DNA from: Archangium lansingense
Lineage (GTDB): Bacteria > Myxococcota > Myxococcia > Myxococcales > Myxococcaceae
Reading direction: 5' to 3'
Length of the DNA stretch: 64,000 nt
NCBI RefSeq assembly: GCF_026626635.1
Contig: NZ_JAPNKA010000001.1
Coordinates: 5,270,001-5,334,000, forward strand
Position numbers and translations under genes: made by a program. Numbering within the stretch: position 1 is the stretch's first letter; each line of letters begins with the position of its first letter. The notes below the pieces were generated by a model. That model ran no database searches and was not told where the DNA came from. It worked only from the letters and a program-made list of their open reading frames with translations. Of this stretch, positions 6,656 to 14,836 are shown one piece after another.

Positions 6656-8851
6656 CTAGAAGTGGCGGGAGCCCCCGCGGGTCGCCTGTGGAGGTGCCTC
6701 GAGGTAGGGCAGTTCCAGGATGAAGGTGGCCCCGTGTCCCGGCCCCTCGCTGTGGACGGTGAGCGTCCCCCCCATCTCCTGGGCGGCCAGGGCGCTGGAG
6801 TGCAGGCCGAAGCCATGCCCCTCCTGCCTCGTGGTGAAGCCGTACTGGAAGATGCGGGTGAGCATCTCCGGCGCAATGCCCATGCCGTTGTCATGCACCT
6901 GGATGCGCACCTGCTCACTGGCGGTGCACTCCAGCTTCACGGTGAGCAGCCGCTCGGTGGGAGGAACTCCGTCCATGGCGTACTTGGCGTTGCTGACCAG
7001 GTTGACCAGGATCATCAGTGTCTTGTGCTTGTCGGTGAGCACCGGGGGCAGGTCGGCCAGCTGGCGCACCACCTTCACCTGATGACGGGTGAGTCCGGCG
7101 GAGTTGATGCGCAGCGCGTCCTCCACCAGCCCCGCCAGGTGCACGGGCTCCTGCATCTGCGGCGTGCGAGCGTAGTTCTGCTGCACCTTGACGATGTCTC
7201 CCACGTGCTCGGTGTAGCGGCCCACGTCGTCGAGCAGGGTGATGATCTCCTGGCGCTCGTCGAGCAGGTTCTGGCCGAGCTTGCCGAGGAAGGGCAGGAC
7301 GTTCTTGCCGCGCTCGTCCTGGGAGAGAAAGGTGCCGAGGTCGGACTGGCGCTCCTGGAGCAGGTTGGCCACGCGGTCCACGTGCTCCAGACGCATGCCC
7401 GCCATGAGCTCCTTGGCGAGCTGGGCGGAGGTGTAGACGCTGTTGAGCACGTTGCCCACGTTGTGCAGCACGTTGGTGGCGATCTCCGCCATGCCCGCGC
7501 GCCGGGCCGATTGCACGAGCTGCAGGTGGACCTCCTTGAGCTCGCGGGTGCGCTCCTCGACGTGTTGCTCCAGGCCCTCGTTGGCTTCGCGCAGGGCCTG
7601 CTCGCGGTGCTGGACCTTGTCGGCCATGGTCCGGAAGGAGCGGGCGAGCTGCCCCAGCTCGTCGTTGCGCGAGGTGTCCAGCTCCACGTGGAAGTCACCG
7701 GAGGCGACCCGGTCGGCGGCCTGGGTGAAGGACTCCAGCGGGCGGGTGATCTGATGTCTGAGCACCCAGGCCATGATGACCAGCTCGAGGACGAGGGACA
7801 GGAGGCCGAGCAGCAGCACGTAGCGGGCGGCCTGGAAGGCGGGCATCGTCACGATGTGCTCGGGGAGCACGGTGACGAAGTTCCAGCCGGGCCCCCGCAG
7901 CTTTCCCACGGCGAGGTACTCGCCATGCTCCGGCAGCTCCAGCACGGCCTGCCCGGGCTGGCGGGCCTTCACCCGCTCGACGATGCGCCGCATGTGCTCC
8001 TCTTCGCCGGCCTTGGTGGACATTCCGGGATGGGCGATGAGCTTGCCGTCATCGCGGAAGATGACGTTGTACGTGCCGGGCAGGTGGTCGTTGATGGTGC
8101 GGGCCACCAGTTCCTCCAGGAGCACGTCCTGGCTGACCGCCGCGACCTGCCGGCCCTCGAGGTCCAGGGGATGGGTGACCGAGGTCATGGAGCTGTCGCT
8201 GACCGTATCCAGGTAGACCTCGGACCAGAGCGTCCGCCGCTCCGGGTTGTTCTCGGGCCGGCTGGTGACGAAGTACTCCAGCTCCGTGACCATGAGGCCG
8301 GGTTCGGCGTCGTGGACCCACTTGGGGCGCTCGGGCCAGTAGAGGATGATCGGCCCCTCGGGCAGCGTGACGAAGGTGTCCGTGATGCGGACGTGGAAGG
8401 CGGGCCCGTACCAGGAGAGCACGTCATAGGAGGCCAGCAACCGGCGGCGCATGTCCTCGTCGAGGGTGACGCCCCGGGGGACGAAGACGCCTGGCACCTT
8501 CGTGCCATCGAAGCTCTCGGGGCGGCTGCGGACCGTGCCGTCGGGCAACCGCACGAACAGACTGTCGAAGCGCGGGCCCACGTCCTCCGGGGTCAGGGTC
8601 CGGATGCGCTCCGCCAGGGCCTTCTTGACGACGCCGAGGTTGTCCTCGGCCAGCAGGAAGATGGCCTGCTCCCGTTGGATGCGCTCCGAGACATGCTGCT
8701 CCAGTTGCGCGAGCGCCTCGGTGCGTAGCGTGTGGTGCAGGTGGAGGTAGCTGAAGACGGTCGTCAGGGCGATGACCACCGCGATACGCACGCCCATCTT
8801 GATGAGCGTCGAGCGGGCCAGCGGAGCACGGGAGTGGGGAGGGGGCGGCAT
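6656..8851 (-). CDS. Membrane sensor histidine kinase with periplasmic dCache-like domain
   Basis: Starting at ATG 8851 (the frame is open further upstream but reads unlike protein) gives 731 residues. Transmembrane helices lie near residues 18-40 and 342-365, enclosing a roughly 300-residue periplasmic sensor region of dCache type. A HAMP-like linker follows (RPLESFTQAADRVASGDFHV), then a long coiled coil. The phosphoacceptor box is IATNVLHNVGNVLNSV with His463, the HNxGN variant frequent in delta-proteobacterial kinases, and the ATPase domain shows VSNAKYAM (N box), DNGMGI (G1) and GHGFGLHSSALAAQ (G2). There is no receiver domain and no response regulator next door, so it is an orphan kinase. 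The ligand is unknown. Confidence 0.9.
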   Translation of the reverse strand: MPPPPHSRAPLARSTLIKMGVRIAVVIALTTVFSYLHLHHTLRTEALAQLEQHVSERIQREQAIFLLAEDNLGVVKKALAERIRTLTPEDVGPRFDSLFVRLPDGTVRSRPESFDGTKVPGVFVPRGVTLDEDMRRRLLASYDVLSWYGPAFHVRITDTFVTLPEGPIILYWPERPKWVHDAEPGLMVTELEYFVTSRPENNPERRTLWSEVYLDTVSDSSMTSVTHPLDLEGRQVAAVSQDVLLEELVARTINDHLPGTYNVIFRDDGKLIAHPGMSTKAGEEEHMRRIVERVKARQPGQAVLELPEHGEYLAVGKLRGPGWNFVTVLPEHIVTMPAFQAARYVLLLGLLSLVLELVIMAWVLRHQITRPLESFTQAADRVASGDFHVELDTSRNDELGQLARSFRTMADKVQHREQALREANEGLEQHVEERTRELKEVHLQLVQSARRAGMAEIATNVLHNVGNVLNSVYTSAQLAKELMAGMRLEHVDRVANLLQERQSDLGTFLSQDERGKNVLPFLGKLGQNLLDERQEIITLLDDVGRYTEHVGDIVKVQQNYARTPQMQEPVHLAGLVEDALRINSAGLTRHQVKVVRQLADLPPVLTDKHKTLMILVNLVSNAKYAMDGVPPTERLLTVKLECTASEQVRIQVHDNGMGIAPEMLTRIFQYGFTTRQEGHGFGLHSSALAAQEMGGTLTVHSEGPGHGATFILELPYLEAPPQATRGGSRHF

Positions 8852-9090
8852 GAGACTTGCGGCACTGACACGAGACCCACTGCGGGAATTCCTCCGTGAA
8901 GCGGGCAGGGGAGTTGCCCGCCCGGAGGGGGGGCCGGATGTGGAGGCCCGTGTGGTGGACATCTCCAGCACGTCGAGCCCCCGGATTCAAGGAGTCCGAG
9001 CGTGCCCCTGATAGGTAGCCCCAGGGAGCACACGACTGCCCAGGCGGCCCGCCCAAGAGGTGCGAGAGGGGAGTGGGCCTGTTGGCTGTG

Positions 9091-9144
9091 GCTGCTTGAG
9101 GCTCAACACCACGCGGCTTGGGGTGGCCCTCGCGCCGGGGCCAG
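9091..9144 (+). repeat. Copy 1 of GC-rich dispersed repeat
   Basis: Contains GCTCAACACCACGCGGCTTG then GGGTGGCCCT and GCCGGGGCCAG. Related copies lie at 10012 and 17138. The GGCCC / GGGCC parts can pair as a hairpin. Confidence 0.65.
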
Positions 9145-9667
9145 GCGCGCACCAGCCGTGGGCAAGCCCAGGTGCTCCAGAATGGCGCGCCCTCCTCGTG
9201 CTCCCTTCACGTACGCCAAGAGCCGCCGCCTGCCTCCACAGCTCACGCAGGCGGGCACGTCGAATGCGAACGTCCTGCGCAGCAGCTTCGCCCAGTGTGC
9301 GTCCAGCGAAGGCTGGCGCGTTCAGCGGGAATCAGTCCCGCCGGGGTAACCGCCAGGAGCCCCGTAGCTTGGATGGCAGGAGGAGAGAAATCGATGACCT
9401 GAAGCCTATCGACAAAGCCGTCCTCGGGACGGTGAGCGAGTCACCGGGCCGCAGCGCAAGTGAACCCGGATGTAACCCCGAAAGGTAGCCCGGAGGCCGA
9501 GCCCTTATTGGGCGGGCGAAGGCAGCATGGACCTGGGGTACCCCACGGCGAGCAGACACAGCGCGGCGAGCAAGGCACGAGACCCTGAGTCCCTGTCCTG
9601 GCTCCTTGCTGGGGACATGCCCACGGGACGTGCGGGCGACGAGCCACATCCAAACGCCCCCCGCACG

Positions 9668-9719
9668 TGCTCAAAGGACTCGTACCGGCACATTGCCCCC
9701 CTACGAATCGTCCGACACC
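9668..9719 (+). repeat. Copy F of the GGTGTCA dispersed repeat (left end diverged)
   Basis: Reads CTCAAAGGACTCGTACCGGC, then CTACGAATCGTCCGACACC. It matches copies D and E through the centre and right end, while the left GGGGAAGGTG is replaced. It ends just downstream of the chitinase remnant. Confidence 0.7.
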
Positions 9720-9728
9720 CTGACTGAG

Positions 9729-10011
9729 CTACGCGCCCAGCACCTGCTTTGCTCTGGCGTAGTACGCCTCGCGGGCGGCCAGACCGTTGAAGCCGCCGTT
9801 GATGCGGCGGGTGATCTCACGGAAGTTGCCCTGGTCGGCCAGCGGGTTCAGGCTGCGGCTGTTCCAGAACCACGCGGCGGTGCGGAAGCCCACGTCCACA
9901 TCCGCGGCGCGCGTCGGGTTGCCCTCCAGGTCGATGCCCAGCGCCTGCCCCGCGGCGCGGTAGTTGTTACGGCCGGTGAGCTGGATGGGGCCGCGGCCCT
10001 TGTAGGGAAGC
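9729..10011 (-). pseudogene. GH19 chitinase, C-terminal fragment
   Basis: The minus strand encodes YKGRGPIQLTGRNNYRAAGQ and onward through AAWFWNSRSLNPLADQGNF to the stop at 9729. This is the second half of a glycoside hydrolase family 19 lysozyme-like domain, including the signature GRGPIQLTGRNNY and the ITRRINGG motif. The catalytic glutamates of the N-terminal half are absent: similarity stops at about 10011, exactly where copy 2 of the GC-rich repeat begins. The frame remains open upstream to 10181, but that part is not chitinase-like. The enzyme would have cleaved chitin or peptidoglycan; this copy cannot be active. Confidence 0.85.
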
Positions 10012-10070
10012 GCAGCTGCGCCAGACTCAGCACCACGCCTGCTGGGGGGGGCCCCGTGCCGGGGCCAGCT
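10012..10070 (+). repeat. Copy 2 of GC-rich dispersed repeat at the chitinase break point
   Basis: Contains CAGACTCAGCACCACGCCTG, then GGGGGGGGCCCC and GCCGGGGCCAGC. Its left edge coincides with the loss of GH19 similarity, so it marks an insertion or deletion junction. Confidence 0.65.
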
Positions 10071-10410
10071 TCGGAGCCTGCGCGGGCCGTCCCCCGGTAG
10101 CAGCCGTACTGGCTCAGCGATGGGTTGCACAGGATTCGGACACCTGCTGACCTCCTGCGGACATCTCCTACGCTCCCGCACAGGCTACGAGTGGTGCTCC
10201 TCCTTCCGCAGGAAACACCATGCCGCCCACCAGGGGTTCTCCATCGAGTTGCAGGCGACGAGCCCGGTGCCGGAGTGGGACAGGCAGAAGGTGCGCTCGG
10301 CGCAGGAGGAGGACGTGATGATCGACGCGACCGGCAAGGTGCGCTGGGCCTTGCGGCGGCAGACCGCGTTTCACCTGGTGCGGTAGTCGCCTCGCGGTGC
10401 CGAGCGGGCG

Positions 10411-11409
10411 CTACCCGCCGCTGCCGATCGCGAGGGAGGAGATGCTCGCGAGGAAGGGCGCCAGCACGGACAGGCCTTGCTGGAGCTCATGGAGCGCGGA
10501 GTCTCGCAGGCCGAGCTGGGTGCGGACGGCCTGCTGCTCCTCGAAGCGCTGCTTCCAGGTGGGGTGCGTCCCGAGGGTTTGCCAGACGAGCCGCTCCGCG
10601 AGGACCTGGCCCACGTCCTTGAGGGTCCTGTGGGCCGGCACGTAGAGGCTGGCGATGATCCCGGTGTAGTAGAGTCCGTAGCTCATGACGGGCGCTGTCG
10701 AGAGCAGCTCGGCGGGAGAGGTGATGGCCGAGTTGATGAGGTTGCGGAGCGCGCCCACGCTCAGGATGGAGAGGCCGAGGATGGTGGAGACGAGGCGCAG
10801 GAGCCGCCGCAACTGCCTCTGATGGCGCTGATACCACAGCACGTCTTCATTCAGGCTCTCCGCGCCAGGGGGTTCTCCGAGGTGCTGGTACTTCGGCAGG
10901 CGGCCGAGGAGCTGGATGTGGAGGCCCACCATGGCGGAGGCGTGCAGCGTTGCGATCAACAGCCCGAGGATGCACACGCTGACCAGCTTCGGGATGAAGT
11001 CCGGCACCATGGGCAGCAGGACGGTGGTCAACAAGCGCGGGCTCTCCCTCCAGAAGAAGAACTGGGCCACGAGGGGGAGCGCGATCAACAGCAGGAGGGG
11101 GACGAGGCAGAGCACCACCGCCATCCGCCCCCAGCGCGTGCGAGGCCAAGCCGAGCGGTAGCTCCCGAAGTCTCCCAACAGCAGGAAGAGGGAGGTGACC
11201 CAGGCCGTGGGCGTGAGCGCGATGATCATGTGCCAGAACTGCGAGCGGTCCGAGCGCAGGTAGGCCAGACCCTGAAGGCCGGTCCCTTGCAGCAGGAGGA
11301 GGGCCGTCACGAAGGTCAGGTTGAAGAGGATGAAGAGGGAGAGCGGCGAGCGGAGGACGAGAGCGAGGGCATTGCGACCGTCCCGCCAGATGGAACGCGA
11401 CTCCGACAT
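10411..11409 (-). CDS. Hypothetical multi-pass membrane protein
   Basis: The start ATG 11409 is chosen because the longer open frame (to 11517) has no protein-like N-terminus and contains a dispersed repeat; the ATG is preceded by AAGAAGGGGGGC. The 332-residue product has about six hydrophobic helices: SLFILFNLTFVTALLLL, a helix in WVTSLFLLL, MAVVLCLVPLLLLIALPL, KLVSVCILGLLIATL, TILGLSILSVGAL and YGLYYTGIIASLY. A charged stretch near 215-240 probably faces the cytoplasm. I do not recognise the family and see no catalytic motif. It stands alone, with remnant genes on one side and a repeat on the other. Confidence 0.75.
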   Translation of the reverse strand: MSESRSIWRDGRNALALVLRSPLSLFILFNLTFVTALLLLQGTGLQGLAYLRSDRSQFWHMIIALTPTAWVTSLFLLLGDFGSYRSAWPRTRWGRMAVVLCLVPLLLLIALPLVAQFFFWRESPRLLTTVLLPMVPDFIPKLVSVCILGLLIATLHASAMVGLHIQLLGRLPKYQHLGEPPGAESLNEDVLWYQRHQRQLRRLLRLVSTILGLSILSVGALRNLINSAITSPAELLSTAPVMSYGLYYTGIIASLYVPAHRTLKDVGQVLAERLVWQTLGTHPTWKQRFEEQQAVRTQLGLRDSALHELQQGLSVLAPFLASISSLAIGSGG

Positions 11410-11828
11410 GAACGCCCCCCTTCTCTTGATGGAGCGAGTGTGTCCGAGCAGGGGCCGCCCGGTACACCCCTGGCCCCCCAGTCCTGTTGGAGAGCGGGCA
11501 TGCGGGGAAGGTGTCAATGAACTCGTTTCGACACATCACCCTGCAAGTCGTTTGACACCTGCCTCGGGGACTGGCCCGAGCCGTCAATACCAGGAATCTG
11601 GTGGCCTGCACCTGGCGGGGCCTGTTGGTGAAGCGGGGCACATCGGGAGAGCGTCTGCTTCACTCCGGGGGCACTCACGCCCCGGAGCGAAGCGTGGTCA
11701 GGCGTTCCGGGTCACCCTCCAGGCGCGGAACGATGGCTCGGTGTTGGGAGTGCTGCTGACGGACGCAACCCCTTGAGCCCTGGAGGGGGAGGGCGAGGGC
11801 AGGAACTCCCCCGTCAGGGTTGCATTCA
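11410..11828. other. Intergenic interval with repeat and possible terminator
   Basis: No gene is supported. It holds copy C of the GGTGTCA repeat (11503-11570), and a GGGGGAG / CTCCCCC stem (11785-11812) just beyond the stop of the oxidase gene that could end its transcript. Confidence 0.5.
11503..11570 (+). repeat. Copy C of the GGTGTCA dispersed repeat (divergent centre)
   Basis: Left end GGGGAAGGTGTCAATGAACT, right end AAGTCGTTTGACACCT; the ends are inverted repeats of each other. The centre differs from copies D and E, showing that the ends are the conserved part. Confidence 0.7.
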
Positions 11829-14528
11829 TTAGTGGGAGAGCCCGAGTTCCAGCTCCAGGTTGAACGAGAGATCTGGTGAGGTCCCGCCCACCTGCTTCAC
11901 CATCACCGCGATGACGTTCTCCCCGGTGACGAAGGGGACAATCGGAATGGCGGCGGTGGCCTCCGCGTTCTCCGCGCTGGCGCTCGCGTACCGGGCGTGC
12001 TCGAGCCCCCTGTCCATGTTGCGCGTGAACACCAGGGTCCCATTCACCCAGACCGCGATGCCGTCATCGTAGCGGACGCGCAGGTCCGCGGAGGTCACGG
12101 GCCCGCTGAGGGAGAGCTTCCTGCGGAAGTACACGCTCGTCTGGGCGGGGGAGGTCTTCCGCAGCACCTTGGCCTCGTCTCCATCTCCGTATCCGAGCTC
12201 GCCCGGCCCGGAGGCCCAGGCCGAATCGCCGTAGCCGAGCGTGTTCCACGCCGGGCCCGGGTCTGTCCCGCTGTCGTGGTACTTCCAGACGTCGCCGAAC
12301 ACGATGACCTTCGAGCGCGTCTCGCGGGTGATGGTGAAGGGGGCGTCACTCACGTCCGAGGGTGGCGCTCCTCCCGTTCGGGAGACGCGTACGAGCGCCT
12401 CGCCGGTCGTCACCTGCGGGACGCTCCAGGAGTAGCTGCCGGTGTTGGCCACGCCGGTGGCGATGGGTATCCAGGTGGCGCCGCGGTCCGGGGTGTAGGC
12501 GAGGTCCACCGCGCTGATGGAACCGGTGCTCGACCACCGGATGAGGGTGCTGGAACCCGCGAGGAAGACCTCCCCGCCGTTGGGCGCAAGGACGCGCAGC
12601 GTGTCGGGCGGGGGCTCGGTGGTGCCGTGCTCCACCTCGAGCGCCAGCGCGAAGGAGAGGTCCGTGGACGTGCTGCCGGCCTGCTTCACGGCCACGGCGA
12701 TGATGTTCTCCCCCACACTGAACAGCCCGGGCGCCACGGCGAGGGGCGCACGGCTGTATTCGTTGTCACTGGTGAATGAGGCGTACTTCGCGAACTCCAG
12801 CCCGCTGTCCACGTATTTCGAGAAGACGAGTACCCCGTTGATCCACACCGCCACCCCGTCGTCATGGAGCACCTCCAGGCTGGCCCTGCTGACGCTCCGG
12901 TCCAGGGTGAACTTCTTGCGGAAGTAGACCGTGGGCTGGGACGGACTGGTCCTCCGCAGGACGGTGGCCTCGTCTCCTTCTCCGTACCCGAGCTGCCCCC
13001 GGCCGGACGCCCAGGCCGAGTCGTCGTAGCCCAGGCCGAGCCAGGCGGTCCCCCGGTCCACTCTGGAGTCGTCGTACTTCCACACGTCACCGAAGGTGAT
13101 GACCGGGACGCGCGGGCTCGTCTCGGGACCGATGCGCATCATCCGGCCGACGGAGGGAACGCCCCCTCCGTTCACCAGGAAGAGCTGGTAGTAGCCCACC
13201 GGCGCGAGGGTGTTGCTCTCGGGGGCCTCGATGGTGAGCCCGCCGGGACTCTTCGAGAAGCGCAGGGTGAGGAGCCGCTGGTGCTCGTCGAAGGCATGCG
13301 TGACCGAGCCGGGGGCAATGAGCGTCACCTTCGTCACCGCATCCGCGTCCGGGGTCTCGACGAAGAAGGTCGTCCCGGGCGTCACTACCCCGGGCACCGA
13401 GGTGACGGTGGGGCGTGGGCCCTTGAAGAGGTACGGGGGCGAGAAGATTTCCGCGGTGCGCTCGCGGCGACCACCGGCGCTCAGCACGCGCCCGTCCGGC
13501 AGCAGCAGCGCGGTGGAATGGTAGCCACGGTAGATGCTCTGACTGGCGAGCCGCGTCCAGCGGTTGGTGGCGGGGTCATACACTTCAGCATGGAGGACCG
13601 GGGCATCATCATTGTCGAAGCCGCTGCCGCTGCTGCCGCCCATGACGAGCACCGTGCCATCCGGCAGGAGCGTCGCGTTGAGCTGGCGCCGGGGCGTGGT
13701 CATCGGGGCCACGTAATTCCATACCGGCATCTCCGCGTGGATGTCCGCCAGCTCGACGGTAGCGGTGGGCGGATCGCCTCCACCGATGAGGAATACCTTG
13801 CCGTCGACGTAGACCGCGGGACCGTAGGTCCGGCTTCCGAAGTTGCTGACAGGGCCGAAGTACCAGCTTCCCAACCCGTTCGGATCGATGAAGCGGGTGG
13901 TTCGCGAGGGCCCGGCGAAGAAGATCTTGCCGTAGCGGGTGACGAACATCCGCGGGTAGTACGGCAGGTCCTGCGGCGAGTTGGTGAGGTCCGTCCAGGT
14001 CCTGCTGTTCTGGTCGAACCGCTGCACGAGCTCGTTGATGTCGCCGGAGCCGGCGACTTCCCCGGAGAAGACCAACGCGTCTCCATTGGGGAGCGTGGTG
14101 TTGGTGGGGTACCAGCGCCCGGCGTTCATGTCCGGGGCGCGAATCCAGCTCAGCGTGAAGGGGTCGAAGAGGCTGGTGTCGGGCAGGCCCTCGTGGCTCT
14201 CGATGTGCCCGCCCGTCACGAGCAGCCGGCCATCCCCCAGGAAGGAGTGACCGGCACAGAAGATGTTGTAGCCCGGCGGGGTCAGCCGGGTGGGAGTCCC
14301 CGAGGTGGGGTCCCAGAGCCACGCCTCCTCGCCCTCATCGAACTCGCCGAAGAACATCACCTTGCCGGTGGGCAGCAGGTGGGTATGGGTGGCGGAAATG
14401 GGCCAGGAGAGCACGCCCGACCACTGCCCCACCGTGGAGGGCTGGGCCTCGGCCCGAAGCGGCAGCAGGGCACCTGCCGCGAGCAGCACCGCGAGCACCC
14501 GATGGAGCGAGATGCATCGTTTCGTCAT
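11829..14528 (-). CDS. Secreted galactose/glyoxal-oxidase-like copper radical oxidase with C-terminal repeats
   Basis: ATG 14528 starts an 899-residue protein with a signal peptide (cleavage near RAEAQ). Residues 35-365 form a kelch beta-propeller and about 370-465 the galactose-oxidase C-terminal domain. The copper and radical residues are present: Cys91 in NIFCAGHS (thioether Cys), Tyr140 in GRWYPT, Tyr336-His337 in YRGYHSTALL and His411 in GSVTHAFDEHQ. The remainder holds two copies of a beta-sandwich module starting FGDVWKY (about 470-625 and 745-899) separated by an APNGGE-type linker domain. The family oxidises primary alcohols or aldehydes and releases H2O2. The TonB receptor upstream on the same strand could supply copper or substrate, but a 308-bp gap separates them. 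Confidence 0.88.
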   Translation of the reverse strand: MTKRCISLHRVLAVLLAAGALLPLRAEAQPSTVGQWSGVLSWPISATHTHLLPTGKVMFFGEFDEGEEAWLWDPTSGTPTRLTPPGYNIFCAGHSFLGDGRLLVTGGHIESHEGLPDTSLFDPFTLSWIRAPDMNAGRWYPTNTTLPNGDALVFSGEVAGSGDINELVQRFDQNSRTWTDLTNSPQDLPYYPRMFVTRYGKIFFAGPSRTTRFIDPNGLGSWYFGPVSNFGSRTYGPAVYVDGKVFLIGGGDPPTATVELADIHAEMPVWNYVAPMTTPRRQLNATLLPDGTVLVMGGSSGSGFDNDDAPVLHAEVYDPATNRWTRLASQSIYRGYHSTALLLPDGRVLSAGGRRERTAEIFSPPYLFKGPRPTVTSVPGVVTPGTTFFVETPDADAVTKVTLIAPGSVTHAFDEHQRLLTLRFSKSPGGLTIEAPESNTLAPVGYYQLFLVNGGGVPSVGRMMRIGPETSPRVPVITFGDVWKYDDSRVDRGTAWLGLGYDDSAWASGRGQLGYGEGDEATVLRRTSPSQPTVYFRKKFTLDRSVSRASLEVLHDDGVAVWINGVLVFSKYVDSGLEFAKYASFTSDNEYSRAPLAVAPGLFSVGENIIAVAVKQAGSTSTDLSFALALEVEHGTTEPPPDTLRVLAPNGGEVFLAGSSTLIRWSSTGSISAVDLAYTPDRGATWIPIATGVANTGSYSWSVPQVTTGEALVRVSRTGGAPPSDVSDAPFTITRETRSKVIVFGDVWKYHDSGTDPGPAWNTLGYGDSAWASGPGELGYGDGDEAKVLRKTSPAQTSVYFRRKLSLSGPVTSADLRVRYDDGIAVWVNGTLVFTRNMDRGLEHARYASASAENAEATAAIPIVPFVTGENVIAVMVKQVGGTSPDLSFNLELELGLSH

Positions 14529-14836
14529 GTCGACCCCTTGGAGCGCCCGCAAAAGTCCGGCGACAGAACGTGGGCGAGGAGGACTCGCGCGCCAAGCAGC
14601 CCTCGGGGCCGATGCGGCGATGGCAGGACGACAGAACCTGGACGGGCAGATAAGGCGGCGCGGCACACTCGCTCGCGCGCCCTGGAAGCCCATCTTCGGC
14701 TGAGCGCCCCTGTCCCGCCGCGCTTCGTGGTGGGCAGCCTGCCCTTGTTCGACAGCCTCCTCCGCTCGGGATGAGCGCTTTTCGAACGGCTCCCTATTTG
14801 GACACGCATGGACGGGCGCGAGTGCGCGCCATCTCT
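14529..14836. other. Intergenic region between receptor and oxidase genes
   Basis: Just over 300 bases lie between the stop of the receptor and the start of the oxidase. They must contain the oxidase leader; a GGAGCGC stretch is not clearly a ribosome site. Nothing else was recognised. Confidence 0.4.

Larger units (their letters stand above)
8852..9728. other. Gene-poor interval of about 0.88 kb
   Basis: No convincing protein gene was found between the kinase start and the chitinase remnant. It contains copy 1 of the GC-rich repeat (9091-9144), copy F of the GGTGTCA repeat (9668-9719), and a stretch near 9390-9490 rich in short self-complementary G/C blocks that might be structured RNA, though no family could be assigned. 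Short open frames here have no protein-like composition. Confidence 0.5.

Noticed and set aside
6536..8728. 730-codon open frame on the plus strand
   Set aside because: It is antisense to the sensor kinase, a usual artefact of high third-position GC; its sequence is Leu/Gly/Val/His-rich with no domain.
9390..9500. Possible group II intron or structured RNA
   Set aside because: Short self-complementary G/C blocks are present, but no domain V hairpin, reverse transcriptase or conserved RNA motif could be recognised.
10216..10386. Protein-like plus-strand frame GFSIELQATSPVPEWDRQKV ... TAFHLVR
   Set aside because: It may be a gene tail, but the opposite strand also reads plausibly and no family or start is evident, so no gene is called.
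12864..14774. 636-codon open frame on the plus strand
   Set aside because: It mirrors the copper oxidase gene and has a Gly/Arg/Glu-rich, domain-free composition.
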